Below are positions 1 to 7,093 of a stretch of 11,298 bases of DNA, in pieces (position 1 is the stretch's first letter; each line of letters starts with the position of its first letter). Under the pieces are notes generated by a model. It ran no database searches, was not told where the DNA came from, and worked only from the letters and a program-made list of their open reading frames with translations. Source of the DNA: Clostridia bacterium (GTDB lineage: Bacteria; Bacillota; Clostridia; Peptostreptococcales; Anaerovoracaceae); contig JAKSSJ010000040.1 of the NCBI GenBank assembly GCA_024403215.1, positions 1-11,298 of the forward strand. Reading direction: 5' to 3'. The translations under genes and the position numbers were made by a program.

Positions 1-582
1 AAAGGGGCTTTGGCACGTTCAGAAAAAAGGTAAGCTGCAGCCGGGGAGCTTTCAATAAATATTAATAAAGAGCTTGAGGAACTTAATTTTAAGAATGCAA
101 TTTTTGATGTTAAGTTTACAGAAAGCCGTCCAACAGAAAACGGAACCGATATTATCGAGTTTTTAATCTCAGCAAACAAGGGTGAAGAGCTAAGGCCACT
201 TGCTAAAGTTGCATCTGGCGGCGAGCTTTCTAGAATCATGCTTGCATTAAAGAGAATAGTTGGAGATTTAGATGGCATAGAAACTATGATTTTTGATGAG
301 ATTGATGCAGGTATTTCTGGAGCAACTGCAGGAGTTGTTGGAGATAAGCTAAGATCAATTTCAAAGAATCATCAAATTGTGTGCATTACGCATCTTCCAC
401 AGATTGCATGCAAGGGAGACAATCACTACAGAATTCAAAAGAGCAGTGATGAGATAAGCACAGAAACAACAGTTGTGCCACTTGGTACTAATGAACGCAT
501 AGAAGAGATAGCGCGTCTATTATCTGGAACAACAATCACGGACAGTGCGCGCTCGCAGGCGCGAGAGCTGCTTGGTATCTAA
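1..582 (+). CDS. recN: DNA repair protein RecN, C-terminal part (5' end outside window; reading frame disturbed near left edge)
   Basis: RecN is a cytoplasmic SMC-like ATPase that acts early in double-strand break repair. Only the C-terminal ATPase lobe is present, roughly the last 180 of the usual 550-580 residues. Visible are the ABC signature SGGELSR (214-234), the Walker B segment MIFDEIDAGISG from 286 with Asp and catalytic Glu at 295-300, and the ITHLPQIA switch with its His at 391-393. The Walker A motif and coiled coils would lie upstream. The frame is open from 34 to the TAA at 580-582, but carries an in-frame TAA at 31-33. Before that point, frame 3 reads TFRKK, resembling the LxxLRK segment RecN has here, so a frameshift between about 23 and 37 is likely. 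It may be a sequence error or a real lesion; the rest looks intact. rbgA starts 2 bases after the stop. Identity is firm; integrity at the edge is not. Confidence 0.9.
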
Positions 583-584
583 AT

Positions 585-1427
585 ATGATAGAAAACATTA
601 ACTGGTATCCTGGACATATGAAAAAGACAAGAGAGCTGATTTCAGAAAATCTGAAATTAGTAGATCTTGTAGTTGAAGTATTAGATGCTAGGATTCCATT
701 ATCAAGTCAAAACCCAATAATAGGAGATTTAATTAAGGATAAAGAAAAGATTATTATCCTTAATAAAGCTGATCTTGCAGATGAAAAAGCAACAAAGGAC
801 TGGGCAGAATATTTTGCTTCTTTGGGCTATCATGTGCTTACATTAAATTGCAATAAAGGAGACGGCGTTAAATCTCTAAATTCTCTTCTTGAGAAAATCA
901 GAGATGATAGAAATAAGGATAGAGAACGCAAACGTCCTTTAAGGCTTATGATAGTTGGCATTCCTAATGTTGGAAAGTCATCTTTAATAAATCGCCTTAC
1001 AGGAAAGAAAGCTGCAAAGACAGGAGATAAACCTGGCGTAACAAGAGGTAAGCAGTGGCTTACCCTAGGTTCTGACATAATGCTTTTAGATACTCCTGGA
1101 ATACTGTGGCCTAAATTTGAAGATCCAAAGGTTGGACTTGATCTTGCATTCTGCGGAAGTATTAAAGATGAAATCATGGATATAGCAAGTCTTGGACTTG
1201 AACTCATCCAAAGATTATCAGAGGTTCATCCAGATCTTCTTATGGCAAGATATAAATTAGAACAGATAGAAGAAACCCCGCTTCTTACAATGGAAGCAAT
1301 CGCTGGTAAGCGCGGCTTTATAATGTCTGGCAAAAGAATAGATTATGATAGAACCGCAAAAACAGTTCTTGATGAATTTAGAAGTGCAACTATTGGAAGA
1401 ATATCTTTAGAGTTAGTAGATAAATAG
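585..1427 (+). CDS. rbgA: Ribosome biogenesis GTPase RbgA (YlqF)
   Basis: RbgA is a circularly permuted GTPase that binds the late 45S precursor of the large ribosomal subunit and promotes its maturation to 50S in Firmicutes. At 280 residues it matches the B. subtilis protein (about 282). The permuted motif order is visible: G4 NKAD at 60-63, a G5-like stretch near 88-94, then G1 GIPNVGKSS at 125-133, G2 GVT at 151-153 and G3 DTPG at 169-172. The N-terminal NWYPGHM (6-12) is a family hallmark, and a C-terminal helical RNA-binding region follows residue 200. The ATG at 585 lies 2 bases after the recN stop with no clear Shine-Dalgarno sequence, so coupled translation is likely. ruvC follows after 4 bases. 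Confidence 0.96.
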   Translation: MIENINWYPGHMKKTRELISENLKLVDLVVEVLDARIPLSSQNPIIGDLIKDKEKIIILNKADLADEKATKDWAEYFASLGYHVLTLNCNKGDGVKSLNSLLEKIRDDRNKDRERKRPLRLMIVGIPNVGKSSLINRLTGKKAAKTGDKPGVTRGKQWLTLGSDIMLLDTPGILWPKFEDPKVGLDLAFCGSIKDEIMDIASLGLELIQRLSEVHPDLLMARYKLEQIEETPLLTMEAIAGKRGFIMSGKRIDYDRTAKTVLDEFRSATIGRISLELVDK

Positions 1428-1431
1428 TAGG

Positions 1432-1929
1432 ATGAGAATTCTTGGTATAGACCCAGGCTATGCAATCATGGGCTGGGGTGTAATTGAGAAAAAAGGAAAC
1501 AGTGTTAGTACTGTTGCATATGGTGCTGTAACTACAGAAAAAGATATGCCAATGCCAGATAGGCTTAAGGTTTTGTATAGTTCTCTAATGGAGATTATTG
1601 CAGAATATCAGCCTGATGAAGTTAGCATAGAGGAATTGTATTTTCATACAAACCAAAAGACTGTAATTTTTGTTGGACAAGCAAGAGGCGTTGCAATCCT
1701 TGCTTGCAGCAACAGCAGTCTTCCAATTTATGAGTACACACCACTTCAAATCAAAACATCTATTACTGGTAATGGACGTGCAGAGAAAAAGCAGGTTCAG
1801 GAAATGGTTAAAAGAATTCTAGGACTTTCTGAAGTCCCAAAGCCAGATGATACAGCCGATGCCATAGCCGCAGCAATTTGCCACAGCTATGTTGGCGAGC
1901 TAAATAAAAAGCTTAGTTTATTAAAATAG
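1432..1929 (+). CDS. ruvC: Crossover junction endodeoxyribonuclease RuvC
   Basis: RuvC is the dimeric Mg2+-dependent resolvase that cuts Holliday junctions at symmetric positions, working with RuvAB. The 165-residue length is typical (E. coli 173). The RNase H-like fold carries four acidic catalytic residues, all present by motif: Asp7 in GIDPG, Glu67 in SIEELYF, and Asp140 and Asp143 in PDDTADAIA. The ATG at 1432 begins 4 bases after the rbgA stop and gives the conserved N-terminus MRILGIDPG. Its TAG stop at 1927-1929 forms the first bases of the ribosome binding site for ruvA, so the two are probably translationally coupled. Nothing suggests loss of activity. Confidence 0.97.
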   Translation: MRILGIDPGYAIMGWGVIEKKGNSVSTVAYGAVTTEKDMPMPDRLKVLYSSLMEIIAEYQPDEVSIEELYFHTNQKTVIFVGQARGVAILACSNSSLPIYEYTPLQIKTSITGNGRAEKKQVQEMVKRILGLSEVPKPDDTADAIAAAICHSYVGELNKKLSLLK

Positions 1930-1933
1930 GAGG
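1927..1933 (+). promoter_or_regulatory. Ribosome binding site deciding the ruvA TTG start
   Basis: TAGGAGG sits 5 bases before a TTG at 1939. The first three bases are the ruvC stop codon, so termination of RuvC places a ribosome on the ruvA initiation region. This motif, plus the conserved RuvA N-terminus encoded right after it, supports TTG as the start. Confidence 0.75.
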
Positions 1934-1938
1934 CAGCC

Positions 1939-2529
1939 TTGATAGCATATATTAAAGGCGTAGTAACGCAGACACTGCCAGGCAGTGTAGTAATTGAAAA
2001 TAATAATATCGGTTACTGTGTGCATGTTCCAGATAACAGCAGCGCATATCTAACAAAGGATGGCGAGATTATCACTCTTTACACAGCTATGCTTGTAAGA
2101 GAGGATGATATAAGTCTTTATGGCTTTACTGATACTCAAAGTCTTGCAATGTTTAATTTGCTTCTTACTGTTAACGGCATTGGTGCAAAGGCTGCTCTTG
2201 CAATACTTTCCGCACTTAGCCTTTCAGAACTTAAAAAAGCAATTGCATTTGAAGATGCTGCTTTAATAACAAAGGCAAATGGAGTTGGAAAGAAAACTGC
2301 TCAAAGAGTTTGCTTAGAGCTTAAAGATAAGGTTGGTCCAGCAGAAGATATTGCTGGCGGCATATCTGAAGTTAATATTGAAAAGGGAAGTCCAAAGGAA
2401 GATGCCCTTGCCGCCCTTATGAGCCTTGGATATTCAAAGACAGAAGCTATGAGTGCTCTAATAGGAATTACAGAAAAAGATTTGAGCGCAGAAGAATATA
2501 TTAAACGAGCATTAAGATCTAGAAGATAA
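1939..2529 (+). CDS. ruvA: Holliday junction branch migration protein RuvA
   Basis: RuvA forms tetramers that hold the four-way junction in square-planar form and load the RuvB motor. At 196 residues it is full length (E. coli 203). The N-terminal OB-fold covers about 1-62 and begins MIAYIKG as usual. Domain II has two helix-hairpin-helix motifs, GIGAKAA at 80-86 and GVGKKTA at 115-121, which contact DNA backbones at the crossover. After an acidic, flexible linker (about 132-151), domain III (152-196) is the RuvB-binding three-helix bundle. The start is TTG at 1939, supported by the ribosome binding site overlapping the ruvC stop; no ATG fits the conserved N-terminus. ruvB begins 20 bases downstream. 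Confidence 0.96.
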   Translation: MIAYIKGVVTQTLPGSVVIENNNIGYCVHVPDNSSAYLTKDGEIITLYTAMLVREDDISLYGFTDTQSLAMFNLLLTVNGIGAKAALAILSALSLSELKKAIAFEDAALITKANGVGKKTAQRVCLELKDKVGPAEDIAGGISEVNIEKGSPKEDALAALMSLGYSKTEAMSALIGITEKDLSAEEYIKRALRSRR

Positions 2530-2549
2530 ATATAATAGAAGGTTTTAAT

Positions 2550-3560
2550 ATGGAATTTGATGACAGAGTAGTTGGCGGAAAGCTGATGCAAGATGAAGAA
2601 CTTATGGAAAGATCCATAAGACCAAAGCATTTTGAAGATTATGTTGGTCAGACTGCTGTAACAGACAATTTAAAAGTGTATATAGAAGCTGCAAAGCAAA
2701 GAGGAGAATCTCTAGACCATGTTTTGTTCTATGGCCCTCCAGGACTTGGCAAAACTACACTTGCTGGCATTATTGCAAATGAAATGGGAGTAGACCTTAG
2801 GATTACTTCTGGCCCTGCAATTTCTAGAGCAGGAGATCTTGCTGCAATACTTTCTAATCTCAATGAGGGCGATGTGCTCTTTATAGATGAAATCCATCGC
2901 TTAAATAGAAGTGTAGAGGAAATACTTTATTCTGCAATGGAAGACTATGCAATTGATATTGTTACAGGAAAAGGTCCTATGGCAAATTCTCTAAGACTAG
3001 GTCTTCCGCATTTTACTTTAATCGGAGCAACAACAAGAGCAGGAAGCCTTTCCGCACCACTTAGAGATAGATTTGGAGTTCTTGCAAAATTTGATTTATA
3101 CACAAACGAAGAGCTCGCAAAGATATTAAAAAGAACGGCAAGTATATTAAATGTATCTATTGACGATGAATCAACAAAGCTTCTTGCTAGCAGAAGCAGG
3201 GGAACACCAAGAGTTGCTAATAGACTTTTAAAAAGAGTAAGAGACTTTAGCCAGGTTAAAGGCAATGGCGTAATTGACAGCGCTATTGTAAATGATACTT
3301 TTGATTCTCTTGGAATTGATAAGTTTGGACTTGAAGACCTTGACAGAAAAATATTAGAGCTCATTATTAATAAATTTAATGGTGGCCCTGTTGGTATTGA
3401 TACCATTGCAGCATCACTTGGTGAAGAAAGAGTTACTATTGAGGATCAGTATGAGCCTTATCTTCTCCAGCTTGGGCTCTTATTAAGAACTCCAAAGGGA
3501 AGAGTTGCTTCTGATGAAGCATATACTGTGCTTGGACTTCCTATGCCAAATCGCGATTAA
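2550..3560 (+). CDS. ruvB: Holliday junction branch migration ATPase RuvB
   Basis: RuvB is the hexameric AAA+ motor that pulls duplex DNA through the RuvA-bound junction, driving branch migration before RuvC cuts. The 336-residue protein is complete. Walker A GPPGLGKTT is at 62-70, Walker B FIDEIH at 111-116, sensor 1 GATTR at 159-163, and the arginine-finger segment RDRFG at 172-176. The sensor 2 region GTPRVANRL is at 218-226. The C-terminal winged-helix domain contains RTPKGR at 313-318, which contacts DNA. The ATG at 2550 has AGAAGG 7 bases upstream (2537-2542). The ruvC-ruvA-ruvB order supplies the whole RuvABC machine from one transcript; queA follows after 25 bases, a common arrangement in Firmicutes. 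Confidence 0.98.
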   Translation: MEFDDRVVGGKLMQDEELMERSIRPKHFEDYVGQTAVTDNLKVYIEAAKQRGESLDHVLFYGPPGLGKTTLAGIIANEMGVDLRITSGPAISRAGDLAAILSNLNEGDVLFIDEIHRLNRSVEEILYSAMEDYAIDIVTGKGPMANSLRLGLPHFTLIGATTRAGSLSAPLRDRFGVLAKFDLYTNEELAKILKRTASILNVSIDDESTKLLASRSRGTPRVANRLLKRVRDFSQVKGNGVIDSAIVNDTFDSLGIDKFGLEDLDRKILELIINKFNGGPVGIDTIAASLGEERVTIEDQYEPYLLQLGLLLRTPKGRVASDEAYTVLGLPMPNRD

Positions 3561-3585
3561 TTACAGTTATATTTAGTGTTATAAA

Positions 3586-4617
3586 ATGGACGTTAATGAT
3601 TTTGATTACGAGCTACCCGAAGAACTGATAGCTCAAAAACCTTCAGATAAAAGAGACGAGTGCCGTCTTCTTGTAATGCATAGAGATACAGATAAAATTG
3701 AGCACAAGCATTTCTATGATGTTTTAGATTATCTAAATGAAGGAGATTGCCTTGTGCTTAATGACTCCAAGGTTCTTCCAGCAAGAATTTTTGGTGTCAA
3801 AAAAGATACTGGAGCTAATATAGAGTTTCTATTATCAAAAAGAGTTGATGGTGATAGATGGGAAACCCTTGTAAGACCTGGAAGAAGGCTTAAGCCTGGT
3901 GACGAGGTTGTCTTTGGTGATGGCAAGCTGGTTGCAACCATAGAAGACTTTGGTGATGAGGGCACAAGAATTATAAGCTTTAAGTATGATGGAATATTTA
4001 TGGAGGTGCTTGAAGAGATAGGTTCTATGCCTCTTCCTCCGTATATCGAAAGAGCAGCAACAGATGAGGATAAAGATAGATACCAAAATGTTTATGCAGT
4101 AAATGAAGGTTCTGCTGCATGTCCAACTGCTGGACTTCATTGGACTCCAGAGCTTTTAGAAAAAGCAAAAGCTAAAGGTGTAAAGCTTGCTTTTGTTACT
4201 CTTCATGTTGGCATTGGCACCTTTAGACCGGTAAAGGTTGACAAGGTTGAAGATCATAAGATGCACTTTGAAGAGTATACAGTTTCCAAGGAGGCTGCTG
4301 ATATTATCAACAGCACAAGAAAAGCTGGCGGCAGAATTATTTGCGTTGGAACAACAGCTACAAGAACCTTAGAGAGTGCAACAGATGAAAACGGTACTCT
4401 TCATGCTGGATCTGGTAGCACTGGCATATTTATTTATCCTGGATACAAATACAAGATGGTAGATTGCCTTATTACAAATTTCCATCTTCCAAAGTCTACG
4501 CTTATAATGCTTGTGTCAGCATTATATGATAGAGAAAAAGTACTTGCTGCTTACAAGGAAGCAGTAAATGAAAGGTATAAGTTCTTCTCCTATGGAGATG
4601 CATGCTTAATAATATAA
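3586..4617 (+). CDS. queA: S-adenosylmethionine:tRNA ribosyltransferase-isomerase QueA
   Basis: QueA transfers and isomerises the ribosyl group of S-adenosylmethionine onto preQ1 already placed at tRNA position 34, giving epoxyqueuosine. At 343 residues it has the family length. Hallmarks are FDYELPEELIAQ (6-17), LNDSKVLPARIFG (58-70), PLPPYI (149-154), HVGIGTFRPV (207-216) and TNFHLPKSTLIMLVSA (297-312). The usually near-invariant AAPTAGLHF block reads AACPTAGLHW at 177-186, with a Cys and a Trp at normally Ala and Phe positions; this looks like lineage variation. The ATG at 3586 gives the standard N-terminus but lacks a clear Shine-Dalgarno sequence. The substrate comes from Tgt, encoded 17 bases downstream. 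Confidence 0.97.
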   Translation: MDVNDFDYELPEELIAQKPSDKRDECRLLVMHRDTDKIEHKHFYDVLDYLNEGDCLVLNDSKVLPARIFGVKKDTGANIEFLLSKRVDGDRWETLVRPGRRLKPGDEVVFGDGKLVATIEDFGDEGTRIISFKYDGIFMEVLEEIGSMPLPPYIERAATDEDKDRYQNVYAVNEGSAACPTAGLHWTPELLEKAKAKGVKLAFVTLHVGIGTFRPVKVDKVEDHKMHFEEYTVSKEAADIINSTRKAGGRIICVGTTATRTLESATDENGTLHAGSGSTGIFIYPGYKYKMVDCLITNFHLPKSTLIMLVSALYDREKVLAAYKEAVNERYKFFSYGDACLII

Positions 4618-4634
4618 AGTAGCAAAGCAGTATT

Positions 4635-5765
4635 ATGAAAAACGCAGTTACATTTGAATTATTAAAAACTGATAGCAAAACAAAGGCTCGCAGAGGAGTG
4701 CTGCACACCCCGCATGGTGATGTGCAAACTCCTGTTTTCATGCCAGTAGGAACCCAGGCAACAGTAAAGGCAGTAAAGCCTGAGGATGTTGCCGCTCTTG
4801 GTCATGAAGGTGCGCATATTATTTTGTCTAACACATATCATCTATATTTAAGACCTGGCCATAAGCTTATTGAGAAAGCTGGCGGACTTCATAAGTTTAT
4901 GAACTGGAATGGCGCAATACTCACAGATAGCGGTGGCTTTCAGGTATTTTCGCTTGGTGATTTAAGAAAGATAACAGAAGAGGGCGTAAGCTTTAGATCA
5001 TATATCGATGGTTCTAAGCACATGTTTACGCCTGAAATTAGCATAGATGTTCAAAATGCATTAGGCTCTGATATTATGATGGCCTTTGATGAATGCTGCC
5101 CTTATCCATCTGATAGAGAATACACACAAAAGTCTCTTGAAAGAACTACAAGATGGCTTAAACGCTGCAAGGATCATCATAAGAATATCGAGAAGCAAAG
5201 TCTATTTGGAATTATGCAAGGCGGTATGTATAAAGATTTAAGAAAGCAGTCTGCAGAGCAGATTGTAGACCTTGATCTTCCAGGCTACTCTATTGGCGGT
5301 CTTTCTGTTGGCGAGCCAAAAGAGAAAATGTATGAGATACTAGATGACTGCGTTGACTATCTTCCAAAGGACAAGCCAAGATACCTTATGGGAGTTGGAT
5401 CTCCTGATTGCATTTTTGAGGGAGTAGAACGAGGCATTGATATGTTTGACTGCGTTCTTCCAACAAGGGTTGCAAGAAATGGAATGGCAATGACTAGCCA
5501 CGGCAGAGTAAATATTAAAAACGCAAAGTATGAAGAAGACTTTGGTCCTCTTGATCCTGAGTGCGATTGCTACTGCTGCAGAACATATTCAAGAAGTTAT
5601 TTAAGACATCTATTTAGATCAGATGAGATTTTATCTTCAATGCTATTGTCTGAACACAATCTGCATTTCCTGGTTAGAACCTGCGAGCAGATTAGAGAAG
5701 CAATAGAAGAAGATAGATATACAGAGTTTAAGAAAGAGTTCTTTGAGAAATACGGAGAATTCTAG
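4635..5765 (+). CDS. tgt: tRNA-guanine transglycosylase Tgt
   Basis: Tgt swaps guanine at position 34 of GUN-anticodon tRNAs (Asp, Asn, His, Tyr) for preQ1, the committing step of queuosine modification. The 376-residue TIM-barrel protein is complete. The acid/base Asp98 is in TDSGGF, the FDECCPYP segment is at 151-158, substrate-recognition GGLSVGEPKE is at 221-230, and the nucleophile Asp272 is in FDCVLPTR. The structural zinc site has Cys310, Cys312, Cys315 and His341, spaced exactly as in E. coli Tgt (302, 304, 307, 333). The ATG at 4635 lacks a strong ribosome binding site and probably depends on queA translation. Firmicutes often have yajC/sec genes after tgt; here a rRNA methyltransferase gene follows after 11 bases. 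No preQ1 synthesis genes are in the window. Confidence 0.98.
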   Translation: MKNAVTFELLKTDSKTKARRGVLHTPHGDVQTPVFMPVGTQATVKAVKPEDVAALGHEGAHIILSNTYHLYLRPGHKLIEKAGGLHKFMNWNGAILTDSGGFQVFSLGDLRKITEEGVSFRSYIDGSKHMFTPEISIDVQNALGSDIMMAFDECCPYPSDREYTQKSLERTTRWLKRCKDHHKNIEKQSLFGIMQGGMYKDLRKQSAEQIVDLDLPGYSIGGLSVGEPKEKMYEILDDCVDYLPKDKPRYLMGVGSPDCIFEGVERGIDMFDCVLPTRVARNGMAMTSHGRVNIKNAKYEEDFGPLDPECDCYCCRTYSRSYLRHLFRSDEILSSMLLSEHNLHFLVRTCEQIREAIEEDRYTEFKKEFFEKYGEF

Positions 5766-5776
5766 AATTAAGTTTA

Positions 5777-6937
5777 ATGGAATACAAAATTTGTCCTATA
5801 CATGAAGAATGCGGTGGCTGTTCTTATCAAGGCGTGGCCTACGAAGATCAGCTAAAAAATAAAGAGGGTGAAGTTAGAGGCGCTATTCGCGCTGCAGGGC
5901 TTGACCCAAATATTTTCCTTGGAATAAAAGCATGTCCAGAAGTATTTTCATACAGAGATAAGATGGAATATACTTTTGGTAATGCACAAAAGGAAGGCCC
6001 AATTGAGCTTGGTCTTCATAAAAAGAAATCTTTTATTTCAATTCTAACTGCAGATCAGTGTCAGCTTGTACCAGATGACTTTAATAAGATATTAAGTGCA
6101 ACGCTTGAGTTTGTAAAAGAAAAGGGTTACACGTTCTTTCATAAGAAATTTCATTATGGCTTAATGAGATCTCTTGTAATCAGAAAGGGCTTTAGAACTA
6201 ACGAGCTATTAATAAATATAGTAACAACTACTGAATCAGAGTTTGATGAAGACGCATTTTTAAAAATGATCTTAGGCTTAGAGCTTGATGCTAAAATTGC
6301 CGGCGTTCTTCATACTATAAACAATAATATTTCTGATGTTATTCAGTGCGAAGAGCTCAGAATATTATATGGTAGAAATTATTACGAAGAAGAGATTATG
6401 GGGTTAAGGTTTAAGGTTGGAGCCTTTTCCTTCTTCCAAACCAATGTGGCTGCCGCTGAAAGGCTCTATAAGGATGCAATTAGTCTTATTGATGACTTGA
6501 ACGGAAAGGTTGTTTATGATCTTTACTGCGGAACCGGAACTATTACTCAGGCCATGGCTTTAAAGGCTAAAAAGGCTATAGGAGTAGAAATAGTTGAGGA
6601 GGCAATAGAAACTGCAAGAGAAAGCGCCAGAATTAATGGTCTTTCAAACTGCGAGTTTATTGCAGATGACGTTCAAAATGCTTTAGCTGGCATAGAAGAG
6701 AAGCCAGACGTTATAGTTGTAGACCCTCCAAGAAGTGGAATATTCCCAAAAGCTTTGATGCAAATCCTAGGCTACGGGGTAAAACAGATTATTTATATTT
6801 CCTGCAACCCTAAGACATTCGTTGAAACTCTAAGGGCCGCCAAGATGGCACGCTATGAAACTAAGCAAATTACAGCTTATGATAACTTCCCATATACTAA
6901 GCACACAGAAGCAATTGCACTTCTTGAGCGTAAATAA
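5777..6937 (+). CDS. rlmD: 23S rRNA (uracil-C5)-methyltransferase, RlmD/RlmCD (TrmA/RumA) family, form without TRAM domain
   Basis: This SAM-dependent methyltransferase makes 5-methyluridine, most likely in 23S rRNA. At 386 residues it lacks the roughly 60-residue N-terminal TRAM RNA-binding domain of E. coli RlmD (433) and starts directly at the iron-sulfur ligands. The [4Fe-4S] cysteines are visible at 6, 12, 15 and 95. The RNA-binding insert spans about 50-200, FFQTN is at 219-223, the SAM motif DLYCGTGTI at 248-256, DPPRSG at 316-321, the catalytic nucleophile Cys343 in ISCNP, and the likely proton-abstracting Glu378 in KHTEA. No start further upstream would add a TRAM domain, since tgt ends 11 bases away. 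The target uridine (747, 1939 or both, as with B. subtilis RlmCD) cannot be told from sequence. It is the last gene of the upstream block, and no clear terminator follows. Confidence 0.88.
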   Translation: MEYKICPIHEECGGCSYQGVAYEDQLKNKEGEVRGAIRAAGLDPNIFLGIKACPEVFSYRDKMEYTFGNAQKEGPIELGLHKKKSFISILTADQCQLVPDDFNKILSATLEFVKEKGYTFFHKKFHYGLMRSLVIRKGFRTNELLINIVTTTESEFDEDAFLKMILGLELDAKIAGVLHTINNNISDVIQCEELRILYGRNYYEEEIMGLRFKVGAFSFFQTNVAAAERLYKDAISLIDDLNGKVVYDLYCGTGTITQAMALKAKKAIGVEIVEEAIETARESARINGLSNCEFIADDVQNALAGIEEKPDVIVVDPPRSGIFPKALMQILGYGVKQIIYISCNPKTFVETLRAAKMARYETKQITAYDNFPYTKHTEAIALLERK

Positions 6938-6962
6938 TGAAAAATACCAGAATATGGCAGAA

Positions 6963-7007
6963 TTTTTATAAAAAGTGCTTGCATTGAAGTGGTTCATATG
7001 CTATACT
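6963..7007 (+). promoter_or_regulatory. rpmB promoter: A/T-rich upstream element, -35 and extended -10
   Basis: A sigma-A type promoter lies in the 156-base gap before rpmB. The -35 is TTGCAT (6979-6984), then exactly 17 bases, then TATACT (7002-7007), preceded by TG at 6999-7000 to make an extended -10. Just upstream is the AT palindrome TTTTTATAAAAA (6963-6974), placed where an UP element would contact RNA polymerase alpha subunits. Transcription should start near 7013-7015, leaving a leader of about 80 bases. The rest of the gap between 6938 and 6962 holds no recognisable terminator, so read-through from the upstream operon is possible. Confidence 0.75.
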
Positions 7008-7061
7008 TTTCTGGTCTAAATGTAAGAAAAGCGTAAAAACGCGTTAAACTATTGAAATATT

Positions 7062-7079
7062 AAGCCTATAAGGCTTTTG
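7062..7079 (+). promoter_or_regulatory. Leader hairpin directly upstream of the rpmB ribosome binding site
   Basis: AAGCCT (7062-7067) and AGGCTT (7071-7076) are perfect inverted repeats with a 3-base loop, and the T run extends to 7078. The stem is followed within 4 bases by the Shine-Dalgarno AGGAGGT at 7081. It could be a weak attenuator, a structure that affects ribosome access, or chance. A smaller 4-bp stem, GCGT/ACGC (7031-7042), lies earlier in the leader. No known riboswitch or ribosomal-protein leader class is recognised. Confidence 0.4.
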
Positions 7080-7093
7080 TAGGAGGTCCTAAA

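Noticed and set aside
552..565. GC hairpin CTCGC-AGGC-GCGAG near the end of recN
   Set aside because: It lies within coding sequence and has no T run after it, and rbgA starts 20 bases on; no reason to see a terminator.
830..1207. Open frame of 125 codons on the minus strand inside rbgA
   Set aside because: It is Ser/Pro-rich with no recognisable motif and lies wholly opposite a conserved GTPase gene; a shadow of the sense codon pattern.
2945..3406. Open frame of 153 codons on the minus strand inside ruvB
   Set aside because: Opposite a complete, motif-rich ruvB, with low-complexity Leu/Ser composition and no sensible initiation site; a shadow frame.
3561..3585. TTACAG and TATAAA before queA as a promoter
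   Set aside because: The spacer is only 13 bases and TATAAA touches the start codon, so no workable transcript would result.
5758..5769. Perfect 12-base palindrome AATTCTAGAATT over the tgt stop codon
   Set aside because: AT-rich, no loop or T run, and part of it encodes the Tgt C-terminus; likely chance.
6946..7015. Inverted repeat ACCAGAA (6946-6952) and TTCTGGT (7009-7015) flanking the rpmB promoter
   Set aside because: Seven-base arms 56 bases apart are expected by chance in a stretch this long; no second operator-like copy was seen.
7020..7025. ATG immediately followed by TAA in the rpmB leader as a minimal upstream ORF
   Set aside because: No ribosome binding site precedes it and it encodes no peptide; likely chance.
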